DNA of 54,204 nt from Acidimicrobiaceae bacterium (GTDB taxonomy: Bacteria; Actinomycetota; Acidimicrobiia; Acidimicrobiales; Aldehydirespiratoraceae): NCBI GenBank assembly GCA_009835735.1, contig VXWX01000013.1:1-54204 (forward strand). The letters run 5' to 3'. Shown here in pieces: positions 41,102-50,312 of this stretch. Each line of letters begins with the position of its first letter. Position 1 is the first letter of the stretch. The notes below the pieces were generated by a model, which worked only from the letters and a program-made list of their open reading frames with translations, ran no database searches and had not been told where the DNA came from. The position numbers were made by a program, and so were the translations under genes.

Positions 41102-43321
41102 ATGGCAGACGACTCGCCCGAGATGACCGGACCCGAGCCGTCGGTCGCCGATCTGGCGGAGGCGATCCTCGACGAGGAGGCCAGACGCCGGGCCGAGCAG
41201 GCTGAGCGCGACGCCGAGACCATCCTTCCCGACGACCTGCTGCCGGGTGTGGGTGACGAGCCCATGACCCTGCGCCAGGGTCTGCGGGCCGGCGGCAAGG
41301 CCACCGTGTTGGTCATGTTCCTGCTGGCCTTCATGGACGAGATGCCCCGAGCCATCCGGGTCCTCGCCCCCGACATACAGGACTCGCTGAACGTCAGCGA
41401 CACCGTGCTGTTCGGGATCCTCGGCTTCGGCGGCGTGACCCTGGTGCTGGGTGCGGTTCCCATGGCCGCCCTCGCCGACCGGGTGAAGCGGGTGGCCATC
41501 ATTCCGGTGGCGTCGGCCTTCTGGGGTGTGACCGCATTCCTGAGCGGCCTGATCGTCAACCCGTTCCAGCTGTTCCTAACCAACGCGGGTACCGGTTTCG
41601 GCCAGGCCTACCGCATTCCTGTGTCGAACTCGCTGCTGGTGGACACCTACCCGATCCCGGCCCGGAGCCGGATCTTCGCGCTGGAAGGCCTCGGCCGGCC
41701 CGTCGGCCAGCTCCTCGGCCCTCTGATAATCGGAGGCATTGCAGCCCTGGTGGGAGGAGACGAGCCCTGGCGAGCCGCCTTCTTCGCCGTCGCCGCCGGT
41801 CCGGTGGTGGCCGCCATCGTGTCGGCCCTGGTACTGCGCGAGCCGCCCAGAGGCCGTTTCGAGAAGGAGGCCGTGTTCGGCGACGAGCGGGTGCAGGTCG
41901 AGGAGTTGCCGGTGTCGATCGGCACCGCCTTCGCCCGGCTCCGCAAGATCAAGACCTTCTACTACCTGTCCAGCGGCGTGGGCGTCCTCGGCTTCGCCCT
42001 CATCGCCATTCCTATCCAGTTCAACCTCCTGCTCGAGGACAAGTACGCCATGGGGCCCTTCGAGCGGGGTGTCGTCGAGTCCCTCATCTGGGTGGCCGCG
42101 TTGATCGGCCTGCCCGTGGCCGGACGGCTGTTCGACCGGGGGTTCCGCCGCGACCCGGCCGCCATGATGCGCCTGGCGGGCATGCTGGTGATGGCAGCCG
42201 GCGTGATCTACGCGGTGGCCCTCCCCATGAAGATCCTCGGCGGACTGGTCGCGCTGATGGCCGTGGCCCAGACCCTCATCTCGATGGCGTTCGTGGCCAC
42301 TCCCTCGGTGATCGCGGCGGTGTCGCCCTATCGCATCCGGGCCCAGGCCTTCGCTCTGTTGCCGGTGTTCATATTCCTGATGGGCGGCTTCTTCGGCGGC
42401 TTGATCGTGGGCCAACTCTCCGACGCCTACAACGAGCGCACCGCCATGCTGGTGGCCGCGCCGCCGGCCGCGCTGATCGGCGGCGCCCTGATCGCCTACG
42501 GCAGCCGCTTCATCCGCCTCGACATATCGCGGTCGGTCGAGGAGCTGCTCGAGGAGCGCGAGGAGCAGCAGCGGGCCGCGGCCGATCCTGCCTCCGTGCC
42601 CGCCCTCCAGGTCCACAACCTCGATTTTGCCTACGGAAGCGTGCAGGTGCTGTTCGACGTTTCCTTCGAGGTGGCCCGGGGCGAGGTGCTGGCGCTACTG
42701 GGGACCAACGGTGCAGGCAAGTCCACCCTGCTGCGGGCCGTCAGCGGGCTCGGCATCCCGGACCGGGGCGTAGTGAGGCTCGGGGGCCGCACCATCACCT
42801 ACGCCGAGGCCGAGGACCGTTTCCGCGCCGGGCTGGTGCAGCTCAGGGGCGGGGAGGGGGTCTTCGACGAACTCTCGGTCGCCGACAACCTCAAAGCCTC
42901 AGTATTGGCATCGGGTCTGAGCGACGCCGAGGCCGCGGCCCGGGCCGAGCGGGCGTTGAGCCTGTTCCCGGCCTTGGCCGAGCGCACCGACCTTGCGGCC
43001 CGCGACCTGTCGGGGGGTCAGCAGCAGATGCTGGCGCTGGCCATGGCCCTGATGCACGAGCCCGAGGTGCTGCTCATCGACGAACTCAGCCTGGGGCTCG
43101 CTCCCGTCGTGGTGCAGGAGCTCCTCGGAGTGGTGGAGAGTCTGCGCGAGGCCGGGCAGACGATGGTCATCGTTGAACAGTCGCTCAATGTGGCCCTGGC
43201 CTTCGCCGACCGGGCCATCTTCATGGAGAAGGGCCGGATCCGGTTCGAGGGCTCCGCCCAGGAGCTGGCCGAGCGCGACGATCTGGCCCGGGCGGTGTTC
43301 CTGGGAGGCGAGGGCGGATGA
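41102..43321 (+). CDS. MFS transporter fused to a LivF-type ABC ATPase, cassette 2
   Basis: A 739-residue paralogue of the protein at 32291. It has the same order: charged N-terminus with DDLLPGVGDE (about residues 44-53), MFS domain (about 62-465, motif A-like AALADRVKRVA), charged linker and LivF ATPase (about 500-735). The ATPase has Walker A GTNGAGKST (Lys540), LSGGQQQ, Walker B LLIDELSLGLAP and VEQS. It lacks the long acidic tail of cassette 1. GGGGGAG lies 3-9 bases before the ATG. Conservation of MFS loop motifs and of all ATPase motifs in both copies indicates that both halves are under selection. The LivHMG gene follows after 40 bases. Confidence 0.9.
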   Translation: MADDSPEMTGPEPSVADLAEAILDEEARRRAEQAERDAETILPDDLLPGVGDEPMTLRQGLRAGGKATVLVMFLLAFMDEMPRAIRVLAPDIQDSLNVSDTVLFGILGFGGVTLVLGAVPMAALADRVKRVAIIPVASAFWGVTAFLSGLIVNPFQLFLTNAGTGFGQAYRIPVSNSLLVDTYPIPARSRIFALEGLGRPVGQLLGPLIIGGIAALVGGDEPWRAAFFAVAAGPVVAAIVSALVLREPPRGRFEKEAVFGDERVQVEELPVSIGTAFARLRKIKTFYYLSSGVGVLGFALIAIPIQFNLLLEDKYAMGPFERGVVESLIWVAALIGLPVAGRLFDRGFRRDPAAMMRLAGMLVMAAGVIYAVALPMKILGGLVALMAVAQTLISMAFVATPSVIAAVSPYRIRAQAFALLPVFIFLMGGFFGGLIVGQLSDAYNERTAMLVAAPPAALIGGALIAYGSRFIRLDISRSVEELLEEREEQQRAAADPASVPALQVHNLDFAYGSVQVLFDVSFEVARGEVLALLGTNGAGKSTLLRAVSGLGIPDRGVVRLGGRTITYAEAEDRFRAGLVQLRGGEGVFDELSVADNLKASVLASGLSDAEAAARAERALSLFPALAERTDLAARDLSGGQQQMLALAMALMHEPEVLLIDELSLGLAPVVVQELLGVVESLREAGQTMVIVEQSLNVALAFADRAIFMEKGRIRFEGSAQELAERDDLARAVFLGGEGG

Positions 43322-43361
43322 CCGCCTCGCCGGTTGCTGAGGGCCGGGGGGACGGACGCCG

Positions 43362-46262
43362 ATGATCGAGTTCCTCGGCATCACGGTCGGCCAGCAGTCG
43401 GTGGTGTCGGGCCTAGTGACGGGCCTCACCTACGCGGCCTTCGCGGCCGGGTTCGTGCTGATCTACCGCTCCACCGGTGTGCTCAACTTCGCCCACGGCG
43501 AGGTCGGAGCGTTCGGCGTGGCTCTGTTCGTGCTGCTGCTGGCCCAGTACGGCTTGAACTGGTGGCTGTCGTTCGTGCTCGCTCTGGCGGCCTGCGCGGC
43601 CATCGGCATGGCCATCGAGTTGATCGTGATCAGGCGGCTCTTCGCGTCGCCCCGCCTCGTGGTGTTGATTGCCACCATCGGCGTGGGCCAGATAGTGCTC
43701 TTCGCCAAGTTCAACCTTCCCAGCGTGGTCACTCCCGGGCCGATCCCGTCGCCGTTCAAGGCGACATGGACGCCTACCGACCATCTCCGCCTCCAGGCCC
43801 GCGAACTGGTGGTACTGGCCGTGATCCCGGTACTGATCGCCGCTCTGGCCTGGTTCATCTCGCGCACCCGTTTCGGGCTGGCCGTCCGCGCCTCGGCCTC
43901 CAATGCCGACACGGCACGGGTGTACGGCACCTCGCCCCGGCGGACCTCGACGATCGTGTGGACGATCTCGGGAGCGTTCGCCGCGGCCACCGCCATCTTC
44001 CTGGCGCCCCTGCAGGGCATCAACTCGGCCCAGGCCGGGACCGCGGCGATTGCCGAGCCGCTACTGCTTCGGGTGCTGGTGGTGTCGTTGCTGGCCCGCA
44101 TGCGCTCACTCCCCGGCACGCTGGCCGGCGGGGTGGCGGTAGGTGTGGCCGAGGCGCTCATCCGCAGCAACGTGGACTCGGCCAACCGCTCGGTCGTGGA
44201 CGTGTACCTGTTCCTTGCCGTGCTGGTAGTGGTTCTGCTGGTGATCCGCAGCACCGGCGAGCAGGAGTCCTGGTCGCTCGCGCCGCGGGTGCGAGCCATC
44301 CCGAGCCGCCTGGAGTCGCTGTGGTGGGTCCGCCGCCTCAACGCCATGGGGTTCGTGGCCCTCTTCGGGTGCTTCACCCTTCTGGGCGTGACCCTCTCCA
44401 CCAACAGCTCGCTGTTCACCTGGACGAGCATCGTGCTGTTCGCCATGGTGGTGCTGTCGATGACCGTGCTGACCGGCTGGGCCGGCCAGCTGTCTCTCGG
44501 CCAGTTCGCCTTCGTCGGTCTCGGGGGACTGACCGTTCTCGGGCTGACCCAGGGCAACGACATCCCCGTGCCCTTCGACCTGTTCGACCTGTCGCTGGAC
44601 CTGCCGTGGGCGCTGGCCATGGTGGTGGCCACGACCGTCGGGGTCTTGGTCGCGGTGATCGTAGGGCTGCCCGCACTCCGGGTGCGGGGCCTCTTCCTGG
44701 CCGTGACCACCCTCGCGTTCGCAGTGGCCTCGGCGACCTGGTTGTTCTTGCAGGACTTCTTCACCGGGGGCACGACCTTCCCCCGGCCGGCCGACAAGCC
44801 GGTGCTCGACATCGGCCCGATCCATGTGGACTTCGGCGCCTCGCGCAAGAACTACTACTTCCTGTGCCTGGTCTCGCTGGCGGTGGCGGCCGCAGTGGTC
44901 GCCCGGCTGCGCCGCACCGGTATCGGGCGGTCGTGGATAGCGGTGCGCGACAACGAGGAGATGGCCGCGGCGTCCACCGTCTCGCCCACGCGAATGAAAC
45001 TGACGGCCTTCGGCGTGGCCGGAGGCATCGCGGCCTTCTCCGGCGGGCTGCTCGTGACCCTGGTGCCCTCGCTACAGCCCGACACGCTGTTCCGCGCCAG
45101 CGAATCGATCGTGGTGGTGGCCACCGCCATCATCGGAGGTCTGGGATCGGTGGCCGGCCCAATCCTCGGGGCGCTGTGGGTCCGGGGAATCCCCCAGATG
45201 ATTCCCGAAGAGCTGGACGACCTGGTGCGGCTGGTGACCAGCAGCATCGGCCTGCTGGTGCTGCTCATGTACTTCCCTGGCGGCCTGCTTCAGATCCTCT
45301 ACAGCATCCGGGACAAGCTGCTTGAGCGGGCCGACCGCAAGATGGGGGAACGCGAGGCTGAAGCCCGCGCCGCCCCCTCGCCAGCTGACGACGCCTCGGA
45401 GGCGCCTGAGCCGCGCCGGCCTCCTTCGCCCGTGACGGGCAGCCCCGCGCCGGCCGCGACCGATCCGGGGCCGGCGCTTCAGACCCAGGACGTGTCGGTG
45501 CACTTCGGCGGCAACACCGCCGTCGACCACGTCTCGGTGCATGTCGACCACGGTGAGTTGGTGGGCCTGATCGGGACCAACGGCGCGGGCAAGTCCACAC
45601 TCCTCAATGCCATCAGCGGCTTCGTTCCCGCTGAGGGGCGGGTGTTCGTGCTCGGAACGGACGTGACTGCCCGGCGGTCGCCGGCCCGCCACGCCCGCGG
45701 CCTGGGTCGGGGCTTCCAGGGTGCCCGCATATATCCCGGCCTGACGGTGCGCGAGTCGCTGATGGTCGCCCTTGAGGCACGATCACACTCGCGTCTGGCG
45801 GCATCGATGACCGGGCTGCCGCCGTCACCCGGCCAGGAGAGGACGAAGCGGGCCGAGGCCGACGAGATCATCGACTACATGGGCCTGACCCGTTATGCGG
45901 ATCACTTCGTTGCCACGCTGTCGACCGGCACCCGCCGCATCGTGGAGCTCTCCAGCCTGCTGGCAGTCAACGCCCGCGTGCTCCTGCTGGACGAGCCGAC
46001 GGGCGGGGTGGCCCAGCGCGAGGCCGAGGCGTTCGGCCCGCTCATCAAGCAGGTGCAGGCCGAGTTGGGTGCCTCGGTGATCGTCATCGAGCACGACATG
46101 CCACTGGTCATGGGCATCAGCGACCGCGTCTACTGCCTGGAGGCGGGCGCGGTGATCGCCGAGGGGTCCCCGGAAGAGGTTCGCCGCGATCCGCTGGTGA
46201 TCGCCAGCTACCTCGGCACGTCCGATCAGGCCATCGGCCGCTCCGGCCCCTCAGCGCGCTAG
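43362..46262 (+). CDS. Fused LivH-LivM-LivG branched-chain amino acid type ABC importer, cassette 2
   Basis: A 966-residue triple fusion with the same plan as 34640: LivH (about 1-310, IYRSTGVLNFAHGEVGAFG), LivM (about 323-650, TGWAGQLSLGQFAFVGLGGL) and LivG (about 705-966). The ATPase has Walker A GTNGAGKST (Lys744), Walker B LLDEPTGGVAQRE and the switch His in IEHDM. The ABC signature is LSTGTRR, again not LSGGQ. The LivM-LivG linker is Pro/Ala-rich (about 665-705). Its ATPase partner should be the LivF half encoded at 41102, and its ligand donor the lipoprotein at 39260. The stop lies inside the palindrome GCGCGCTAGCGCGC. Confidence 0.93.
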   Translation: MIEFLGITVGQQSVVSGLVTGLTYAAFAAGFVLIYRSTGVLNFAHGEVGAFGVALFVLLLAQYGLNWWLSFVLALAACAAIGMAIELIVIRRLFASPRLVVLIATIGVGQIVLFAKFNLPSVVTPGPIPSPFKATWTPTDHLRLQARELVVLAVIPVLIAALAWFISRTRFGLAVRASASNADTARVYGTSPRRTSTIVWTISGAFAAATAIFLAPLQGINSAQAGTAAIAEPLLLRVLVVSLLARMRSLPGTLAGGVAVGVAEALIRSNVDSANRSVVDVYLFLAVLVVVLLVIRSTGEQESWSLAPRVRAIPSRLESLWWVRRLNAMGFVALFGCFTLLGVTLSTNSSLFTWTSIVLFAMVVLSMTVLTGWAGQLSLGQFAFVGLGGLTVLGLTQGNDIPVPFDLFDLSLDLPWALAMVVATTVGVLVAVIVGLPALRVRGLFLAVTTLAFAVASATWLFLQDFFTGGTTFPRPADKPVLDIGPIHVDFGASRKNYYFLCLVSLAVAAAVVARLRRTGIGRSWIAVRDNEEMAAASTVSPTRMKLTAFGVAGGIAAFSGGLLVTLVPSLQPDTLFRASESIVVVATAIIGGLGSVAGPILGALWVRGIPQMIPEELDDLVRLVTSSIGLLVLLMYFPGGLLQILYSIRDKLLERADRKMGEREAEARAAPSPADDASEAPEPRRPPSPVTGSPAPAATDPGPALQTQDVSVHFGGNTAVDHVSVHVDHGELVGLIGTNGAGKSTLLNAISGFVPAEGRVFVLGTDVTARRSPARHARGLGRGFQGARIYPGLTVRESLMVALEARSHSRLAASMTGLPPSPGQERTKRAEADEIIDYMGLTRYADHFVATLSTGTRRIVELSSLLAVNARVLLLDEPTGGVAQREAEAFGPLIKQVQAELGASVIVIEHDMPLVMGISDRVYCLEAGAVIAEGSPEEVRRDPLVIASYLGTSDQAIGRSGPSAR

Positions 46263-46332
46263 CGCGCGCTGCAACCGCCCCGGCGGCCCGGTCAGGGACG
46301 GCGGCGGGCCGGCATGACAGACTTGATCGCTG

Positions 46333-47316
46333 ATGAGGCAGTTCATCGGCGTGCTGGCCCAAGCCGACAGCGAGGCCCTGCTGCACGATCCGTTGACCCA
46401 CACCGACTGGATCAAAGCCGGGATCGTGCTGGTCGCCACCGTCGTGCTGGCGATATCGCTGTCCAAGATCCTCCGCCGGACCGTGTCCCGAGGAATTGGT
46501 CACGGCTTCGCCGCCATCCTCACCTCCCGTTTCTTGGGCTACGCCGTGTTCATCGTCGGGCTGTCGTACGCGCTCACCGTGCTGGGAGTGCGGGTGGGCC
46601 CGCTGCTCGGCGCGCTGGGGCTCGGCGGTCTGGTGCTCGCGCTGGCCCTCCAGGGGGTTGTCGGCAACTTCGTGTCGTCGCTGATCCTGCAGGCCCGCCG
46701 GCCCTACACGGTGGGCGACACCGTCGAGCTCGACGGGCGCTTAGGTGTCGTCGAGGACATCGACTCCCGTACTACCCAGATCCGCGGCCTCGACGGCACC
46801 CACATCCGGATCCCGAATGCCAATGTGGCCGCGGCCACCATCGTCAACCTGACCCGAGAGACGGTGAGGCGTAGTTCGCTGGCCGTCGGGGTGGCCTACG
46901 ACACCGATCTCCAGCAGGCGACCGACGCCATCTACGAGGCTCTCGACCGGGCGCCCAGGGTGCTGCCGGAGCCAGAGCCTGCGGTGAACCTCGACGGTTT
47001 CGGCGACTCCAGCATCGGGTTCAATGTGCTCTACTGGCATGCCAGCGACGTTCCCTCCGAACTGGCCACCCGCCACGACCTGGTGCTGGCCATTCATCAG
47101 GCGTTCGCAGCCTCCTCCATCACCATCGCCTTCCCGCAGGTGACGGTGTGGAGCGGCCAGCCGCGACCCGACCGGCTGTACGGAGGAGAGGTGTCCGAGG
47201 TTCGCACCCCCTATCCCGGCTTGGATGTGATGCAGGCCGAGCGGGGCCGCCGCTCACTCGCCTGGCGTCGCGGAGGCCGCCGCCGCTCCGAAGCGGAGCC
47301 GACCGACGATCAGTAG
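46333..47316 (+). CDS. MscS-family mechanosensitive ion channel
   Basis: A 327-residue small-conductance channel that releases solutes on hypo-osmotic shock. It has N-terminal helices (about 28-50 and 66-85) and a pore helix of the MscS type, GPLLGALGLGGLVLALALQGVVGNFVSS (about 92-119). The beta domain follows, with YTVGDTVELDGRLGVVEDI and RIPNANV, then a C-terminal alpha/beta domain. The ATG at 46333 is chosen by position only; no strong ribosome binding site is seen. It stands alone between cassette 2 and the convergent TauE/SafE gene. Confidence 0.9.
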   Translation: MRQFIGVLAQADSEALLHDPLTHTDWIKAGIVLVATVVLAISLSKILRRTVSRGIGHGFAAILTSRFLGYAVFIVGLSYALTVLGVRVGPLLGALGLGGLVLALALQGVVGNFVSSLILQARRPYTVGDTVELDGRLGVVEDIDSRTTQIRGLDGTHIRIPNANVAAATIVNLTRETVRRSSLAVGVAYDTDLQQATDAIYEALDRAPRVLPEPEPAVNLDGFGDSSIGFNVLYWHASDVPSELATRHDLVLAIHQAFAASSITIAFPQVTVWSGQPRPDRLYGGEVSEVRTPYPGLDVMQAERGRRSLAWRRGGRRRSEAEPTDDQ

Positions 47317-47342
47317 CCGGACCGGCCCGGCTCGTCTCGGCG

Positions 47343-48086
47343 CTAGCCGGTGAAGGCCCGGACCACCAGGGTCACTCCTGCGGCCGCCAGCAATCCCAGG
47401 ACTACCCGGTCGAACTGCGAGCCCGACAGCCTGGCCCGCAGGCGCTCACCGATGGGCAGCATGGCCACCACCGGCCCGAAGCCGATCGCAGCCGCGATCA
47501 ACCGGTCCGAGTCGTAGGCGCCGATGGAGGCCAGGGAGGAGATCTGGGCCAGGCCGGCGATCAGGAACAGGACCGACAGCGAGAAGATGTAGGCGTCGCG
47601 GGGCAACCGGTAGGCGTAGAGCCACGATCCGATGATCGGCCCCGACACACCCACGGCCCCCTGCATCACGCCCGAGACGAGACCGACGGCCGGCGAGGCC
47701 CGCCGGGCCGGCTCCGCTGGCACGGTGATGTCGCCGAACCACAGCGACCTGACCACGAACAGCAGCACCGCGGCGGCCAGCACGATCAGGAGAGGCCGTT
47801 CGGGTGCCGACACCAGGACGAACGTGCCGGCCACCGCCCCCGCGGCCGACGTCGCCGACAGGACGAACACGTCGCGGGCCTCGGAACGGGCGTGGCGGGT
47901 GCGCCAGCCGACCAGCATGTTGGCTGCGGCGTTGGGAAGAGTTATGGCCGCCACCGCGGTCTCGATGCCGATGAGGGGCGCCAGGATCGGTATGGCGATC
48001 AGCGGGTAGCCGAGCCCGGTGGCGCTCTTGGCCAGCATGGCCAGCGCCGAGGCCACGCCGACCACGATCAGCTCGGCGGTGCTCAC
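47343..48086 (-). CDS. TauE/SafE (TSUP) family anion transporter
   Basis: A 247-residue membrane protein of about eight helices with the two TSUP repeats: an N-terminal GLGYPLIAIPIL-type motif and a second GVMQGAVGVSGPIIGSWL near residue 140. Family members export sulfite, sulfoacetate or other small organosulfur and organic anions. The GTG start overlaps the stop of the cupin gene (GTGA). It is the last gene of a four-gene minus-strand operon that starts at 50274. Confidence 0.88.
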   Translation of the reverse strand: MSTAELIVVGVASALAMLAKSATGLGYPLIAIPILAPLIGIETAVAAITLPNAAANMLVGWRTRHARSEARDVFVLSATSAAGAVAGTFVLVSAPERPLLIVLAAAVLLFVVRSLWFGDITVPAEPARRASPAVGLVSGVMQGAVGVSGPIIGSWLYAYRLPRDAYIFSLSVLFLIAGLAQISSLASIGAYDSDRLIAAAIGFGPVVAMLPIGERLRARLSGSQFDRVVLGLLAAAGVTLVVRAFTG

Positions 48087-48595
48087 TCCTCTGGCTCTGC
48101 GCCGGTGGCAACGGAGTCGAGCCAGCGGCTCCGCTCGTCGGCGAGCCAGTCCGGGAAGTCGATCTCAGGGTCGGGCAGCGGGGTGACCCCGCGCGCCGAG
48201 CAAGCGTCGGCGAACGCATCCGGGTCATCGCTCCAGCTTCGCGGGTCGCCCAGCATCACCTCGAAGAGGGCGCATCCCGCGTCTCCGGCGACGAGCGGCC
48301 CGAACTGAGCGCCTTCGGGCAACTCGATGTGGGTGCCGGCCTGGCAGAGCTCGTCGCCCACCAGGATCTCTCCCTCCAGCACGAACACGACGTGCGGAGA
48401 GCGGTGGCCGTGGCGCCGCACCACCATGCCCGGGTCGTAGCGGGCATAGAGCGACAGGTAGGGCGGCGCGGCGCGGAAGGCGAACCATTTCTCCCAAACC
48501 GACGACTCGGTGCCGTCAGAGTTGCGCTGCGCCTTGACCCGCTGCCACGGCACGGCGGAGTCATCGATGCGCCGGATGGTCGGGCCGCCGCTCAT
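48083..48595 (-). CDS. Cupin-domain protein
   Basis: A 170-residue protein with one cupin barrel. Cupin motif 1 is seen as YDPGMVVRRHGHRSPHVVFVLEGEI (about residues 51-75, with HGH metal ligands) and motif 2 around GTHIELPEGAQFGPL (about 83-97). It could be a metal-dependent dioxygenase, isomerase or sensor; the sequence does not say. The ATG at 48595 overlaps the stop of the SnoaL-like gene (ATGA), which decides this start over longer in-frame alternatives. Confidence 0.8.
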   Translation of the reverse strand: MSGGPTIRRIDDSAVPWQRVKAQRNSDGTESSVWEKWFAFRAAPPYLSLYARYDPGMVVRRHGHRSPHVVFVLEGEILVGDELCQAGTHIELPEGAQFGPLVAGDAGCALFEVMLGDPRSWSDDPDAFADACSARGVTPLPDPEIDFPDWLADERSRWLDSVATGAEPEE

Positions 48596-49008
48596 CGTGT
48601 CGACCAGTCCGTGCCGGGCTGGTGAAGGGCCCACAGCTCGGCTATGCGCCCGGCCTCGATCCGGTACTGCGCCAGCCAGGCCAGCGACATCGGGGCCGCA
48701 GTGGCCAGGCTCACCCCTCGCAGTGTGAGCCGGATCCATACCGTGGGGCCGTCGGCGGTGATGGCGTCGATGCTCACCTCGGTAGCCCGGACCATCTCGA
48801 AGGCGTCGGCAAGCCGGAGACGGAACTCCCGGCGGGTCAGGGACAGCGTGCCTTCGGCGGTGTGGCGCACCAGAGGGTCGGCAATCAGGTCTTCCAGCGC
48901 GTCGAGGTCCCGCTCCAGCCAGACTCTCTCCCAGTAGGCGCGCACCACCGACTCGGCGGACGTCTCGTTTCTGCTCGCGGCGTGCTCACCACCGGTGTCA
49001 CCGGCCAT
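48592..49008 (-). CDS. SnoaL-like / NTF2-fold protein
   Basis: A 138-residue protein of the SnoaL-like NTF2 fold: VVRAYWERVWLERDLDALEDLIADPLVRH at the N-terminus and a C-terminal sheet ending AELWALHQPG. Such proteins are cyclases, hydrolases or isomerases acting on small hydrophobic ligands. The ATG at 49008 is preferred because AGGGAGG lies about 9 bases upstream; an in-frame ATG at 49026 sits upstream of that site. It is the second gene of the MFS-SnoaL-cupin-TauE operon. Confidence 0.75.
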   Translation of the reverse strand: MAGDTGGEHAASRNETSAESVVRAYWERVWLERDLDALEDLIADPLVRHTAEGTLSLTRREFRLRLADAFEMVRATEVSIDAITADGPTVWIRLTLRGVSLATAAPMSLAWLAQYRIEAGRIAELWALHQPGTDWSTR

Positions 49009-49035
49009 GGCTGCGTCCTCCCTCATCTCGTCTAC

Positions 49036-50274
49036 TCATAGTGTTGTCTCCTCGGGCATGCTGCGCGGCTCGACGATCCGGGCCACCGTCATCACCGCGA
49101 TCACCAGCACACCAAGCACTACCAGCGTCGTGCGGATCCCGATGGCGTCGGCCACGATTCCGATGGGCAGGGCCGCTATGGCGAAACCCGAGAAGCTGAG
49201 CATCAGCAGACTCTGGACCCGTCCGTGGTACTCGACCGGCGTCGACGTGAGCAGCATGGAGTTGTTGAGCGCCTGGAACACGCTGGATGTGGCTCCCACC
49301 ACTGCCATCACCGCCAGCGCGGCGTAGAAGCCGGGCATCACCGCGAACACGGCGAGCGAGGCGCCGAAGGCCAGCCCGCTGCGTGTCTGGAACGGGCGCA
49401 ACCTCCTTCGCTCAAGGTTCGCCAGCGAGATTGAGCCCACCGCGGCGCCCACCGCCGCGGTCGCGTTGAGCAAGCCGAACCCGGTCGATCCACTGTCGTG
49501 GACCTGCTCGGCCACCACCGGCAGGAACGCCATGTGGGGGAAGCCGATCAGCACCACCCCGAACGACACGGCGAGCAGGTGAACTAGGTCCGGGCGGGAG
49601 CGAACGAATCTCAGGCCGTCGGCGATATCGCCCAGCGCGCTGCGACCCGAATGGCTCGCCGGCGTTCCCCGCGGCAGGCCGACCAGCAGGGCCACGCTCA
49701 GGATCCCGAGCCCCCCTGCGGCGAAGAAGACGCCGGCCAGACCGAAGAACGCCACGCCGATCAAGGCGCCCGCCGCGGCCGGACCGGCAACCCGGGCCAG
49801 CTGCACGGTGGACATCGACAGGAACACTGCGTTGGTGATGGCCTCCCGCCCGACGATCTCGGAGATGAAGGAGAGTCGGGCCGGCGCCAGGATCGAGATG
49901 ACCCCGCCCTGGACGACACTGGCGGCGATCAGGATCCAGTACGTCTCGGTGCCGGTGGCCACCACCACGCCCAGGCAGATCGGGGTCGCAGCCTGCAGAA
50001 CGCCCGCCACCAGGAGCACAGTGCGCCGGGGGAAGCGATCGGAGATCACGCCCCCGTAGGGGATGGCGATGATGCTGCAGAATCCGAAGGCCAGCATCAC
50101 GCCGCCGAGGCCGGTGTTGCTGCCCGTGAGTTCGAACGCCAGCCAGGCCCGGGCGATGCCGGCCACCTGCATGGTGAGGAACGTGAACAGCCCGCCCACG
50201 AAGAGCAACCGGAAGTGGCGGTTGCCGAGCGCCGCGAACCGCCCTGGAGGCTTCGGGGATCCGGCGGCGCGCAT
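49036..50274 (-). CDS. MFS exporter (EntS-like, MFS_3 type)
   Basis: A 412-residue secondary transporter with about twelve helices and the loop motif GGVISDRFPRRTVLL (about residues 74-88). The start NRHFRLLFVGGLFTFLTMQVAGIARAWLAFELTGS is typical of the enterobactin-exporter/MFS_3 group, mostly proton-coupled efflux pumps. It is the first gene of a minus-strand operon with SnoaL-like, cupin and TauE/SafE genes, which suggests export of a compound these enzymes handle. It is divergent from coxM across 125 bases. Confidence 0.87.
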   Translation of the reverse strand: MRAAGSPKPPGRFAALGNRHFRLLFVGGLFTFLTMQVAGIARAWLAFELTGSNTGLGGVMLAFGFCSIIAIPYGGVISDRFPRRTVLLVAGVLQAATPICLGVVVATGTETYWILIAASVVQGGVISILAPARLSFISEIVGREAITNAVFLSMSTVQLARVAGPAAAGALIGVAFFGLAGVFFAAGGLGILSVALLVGLPRGTPASHSGRSALGDIADGLRFVRSRPDLVHLLAVSFGVVLIGFPHMAFLPVVAEQVHDSGSTGFGLLNATAAVGAAVGSISLANLERRRLRPFQTRSGLAFGASLAVFAVMPGFYAALAVMAVVGATSSVFQALNNSMLLTSTPVEYHGRVQSLLMLSFSGFAIAALPIGIVADAIGIRTTLVVLGVLVIAVMTVARIVEPRSMPEETTL

Positions 50275-50312
50275 CCGTCAGCGTACCTTTGACCGTGTCG
50301 CCGCTCCGAGGT

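Noticed and set aside
43334-45325. A 663-codon plus-strand frame over the LivHMG gene of cassette 2
   Set aside because: It is an offset-frame shadow rich in Arg, Gly and Pro; the LivH and LivM motifs are in the other frame.
46254-46267. Palindrome GCGCGCTAGCGCGC at the cassette 2 stop as a terminator
   Set aside because: There is no loop and no T run, so it is unlikely to fold as an intrinsic terminator.
47530-47550. Using AGATCT or GGATCC site counts to infer the restriction specificity
   Set aside because: AGATCT (for example near 47540 and 32213) and GGATCC (near 10780) both occur in the window. A methylated host need not avoid its own site, so presence says nothing.
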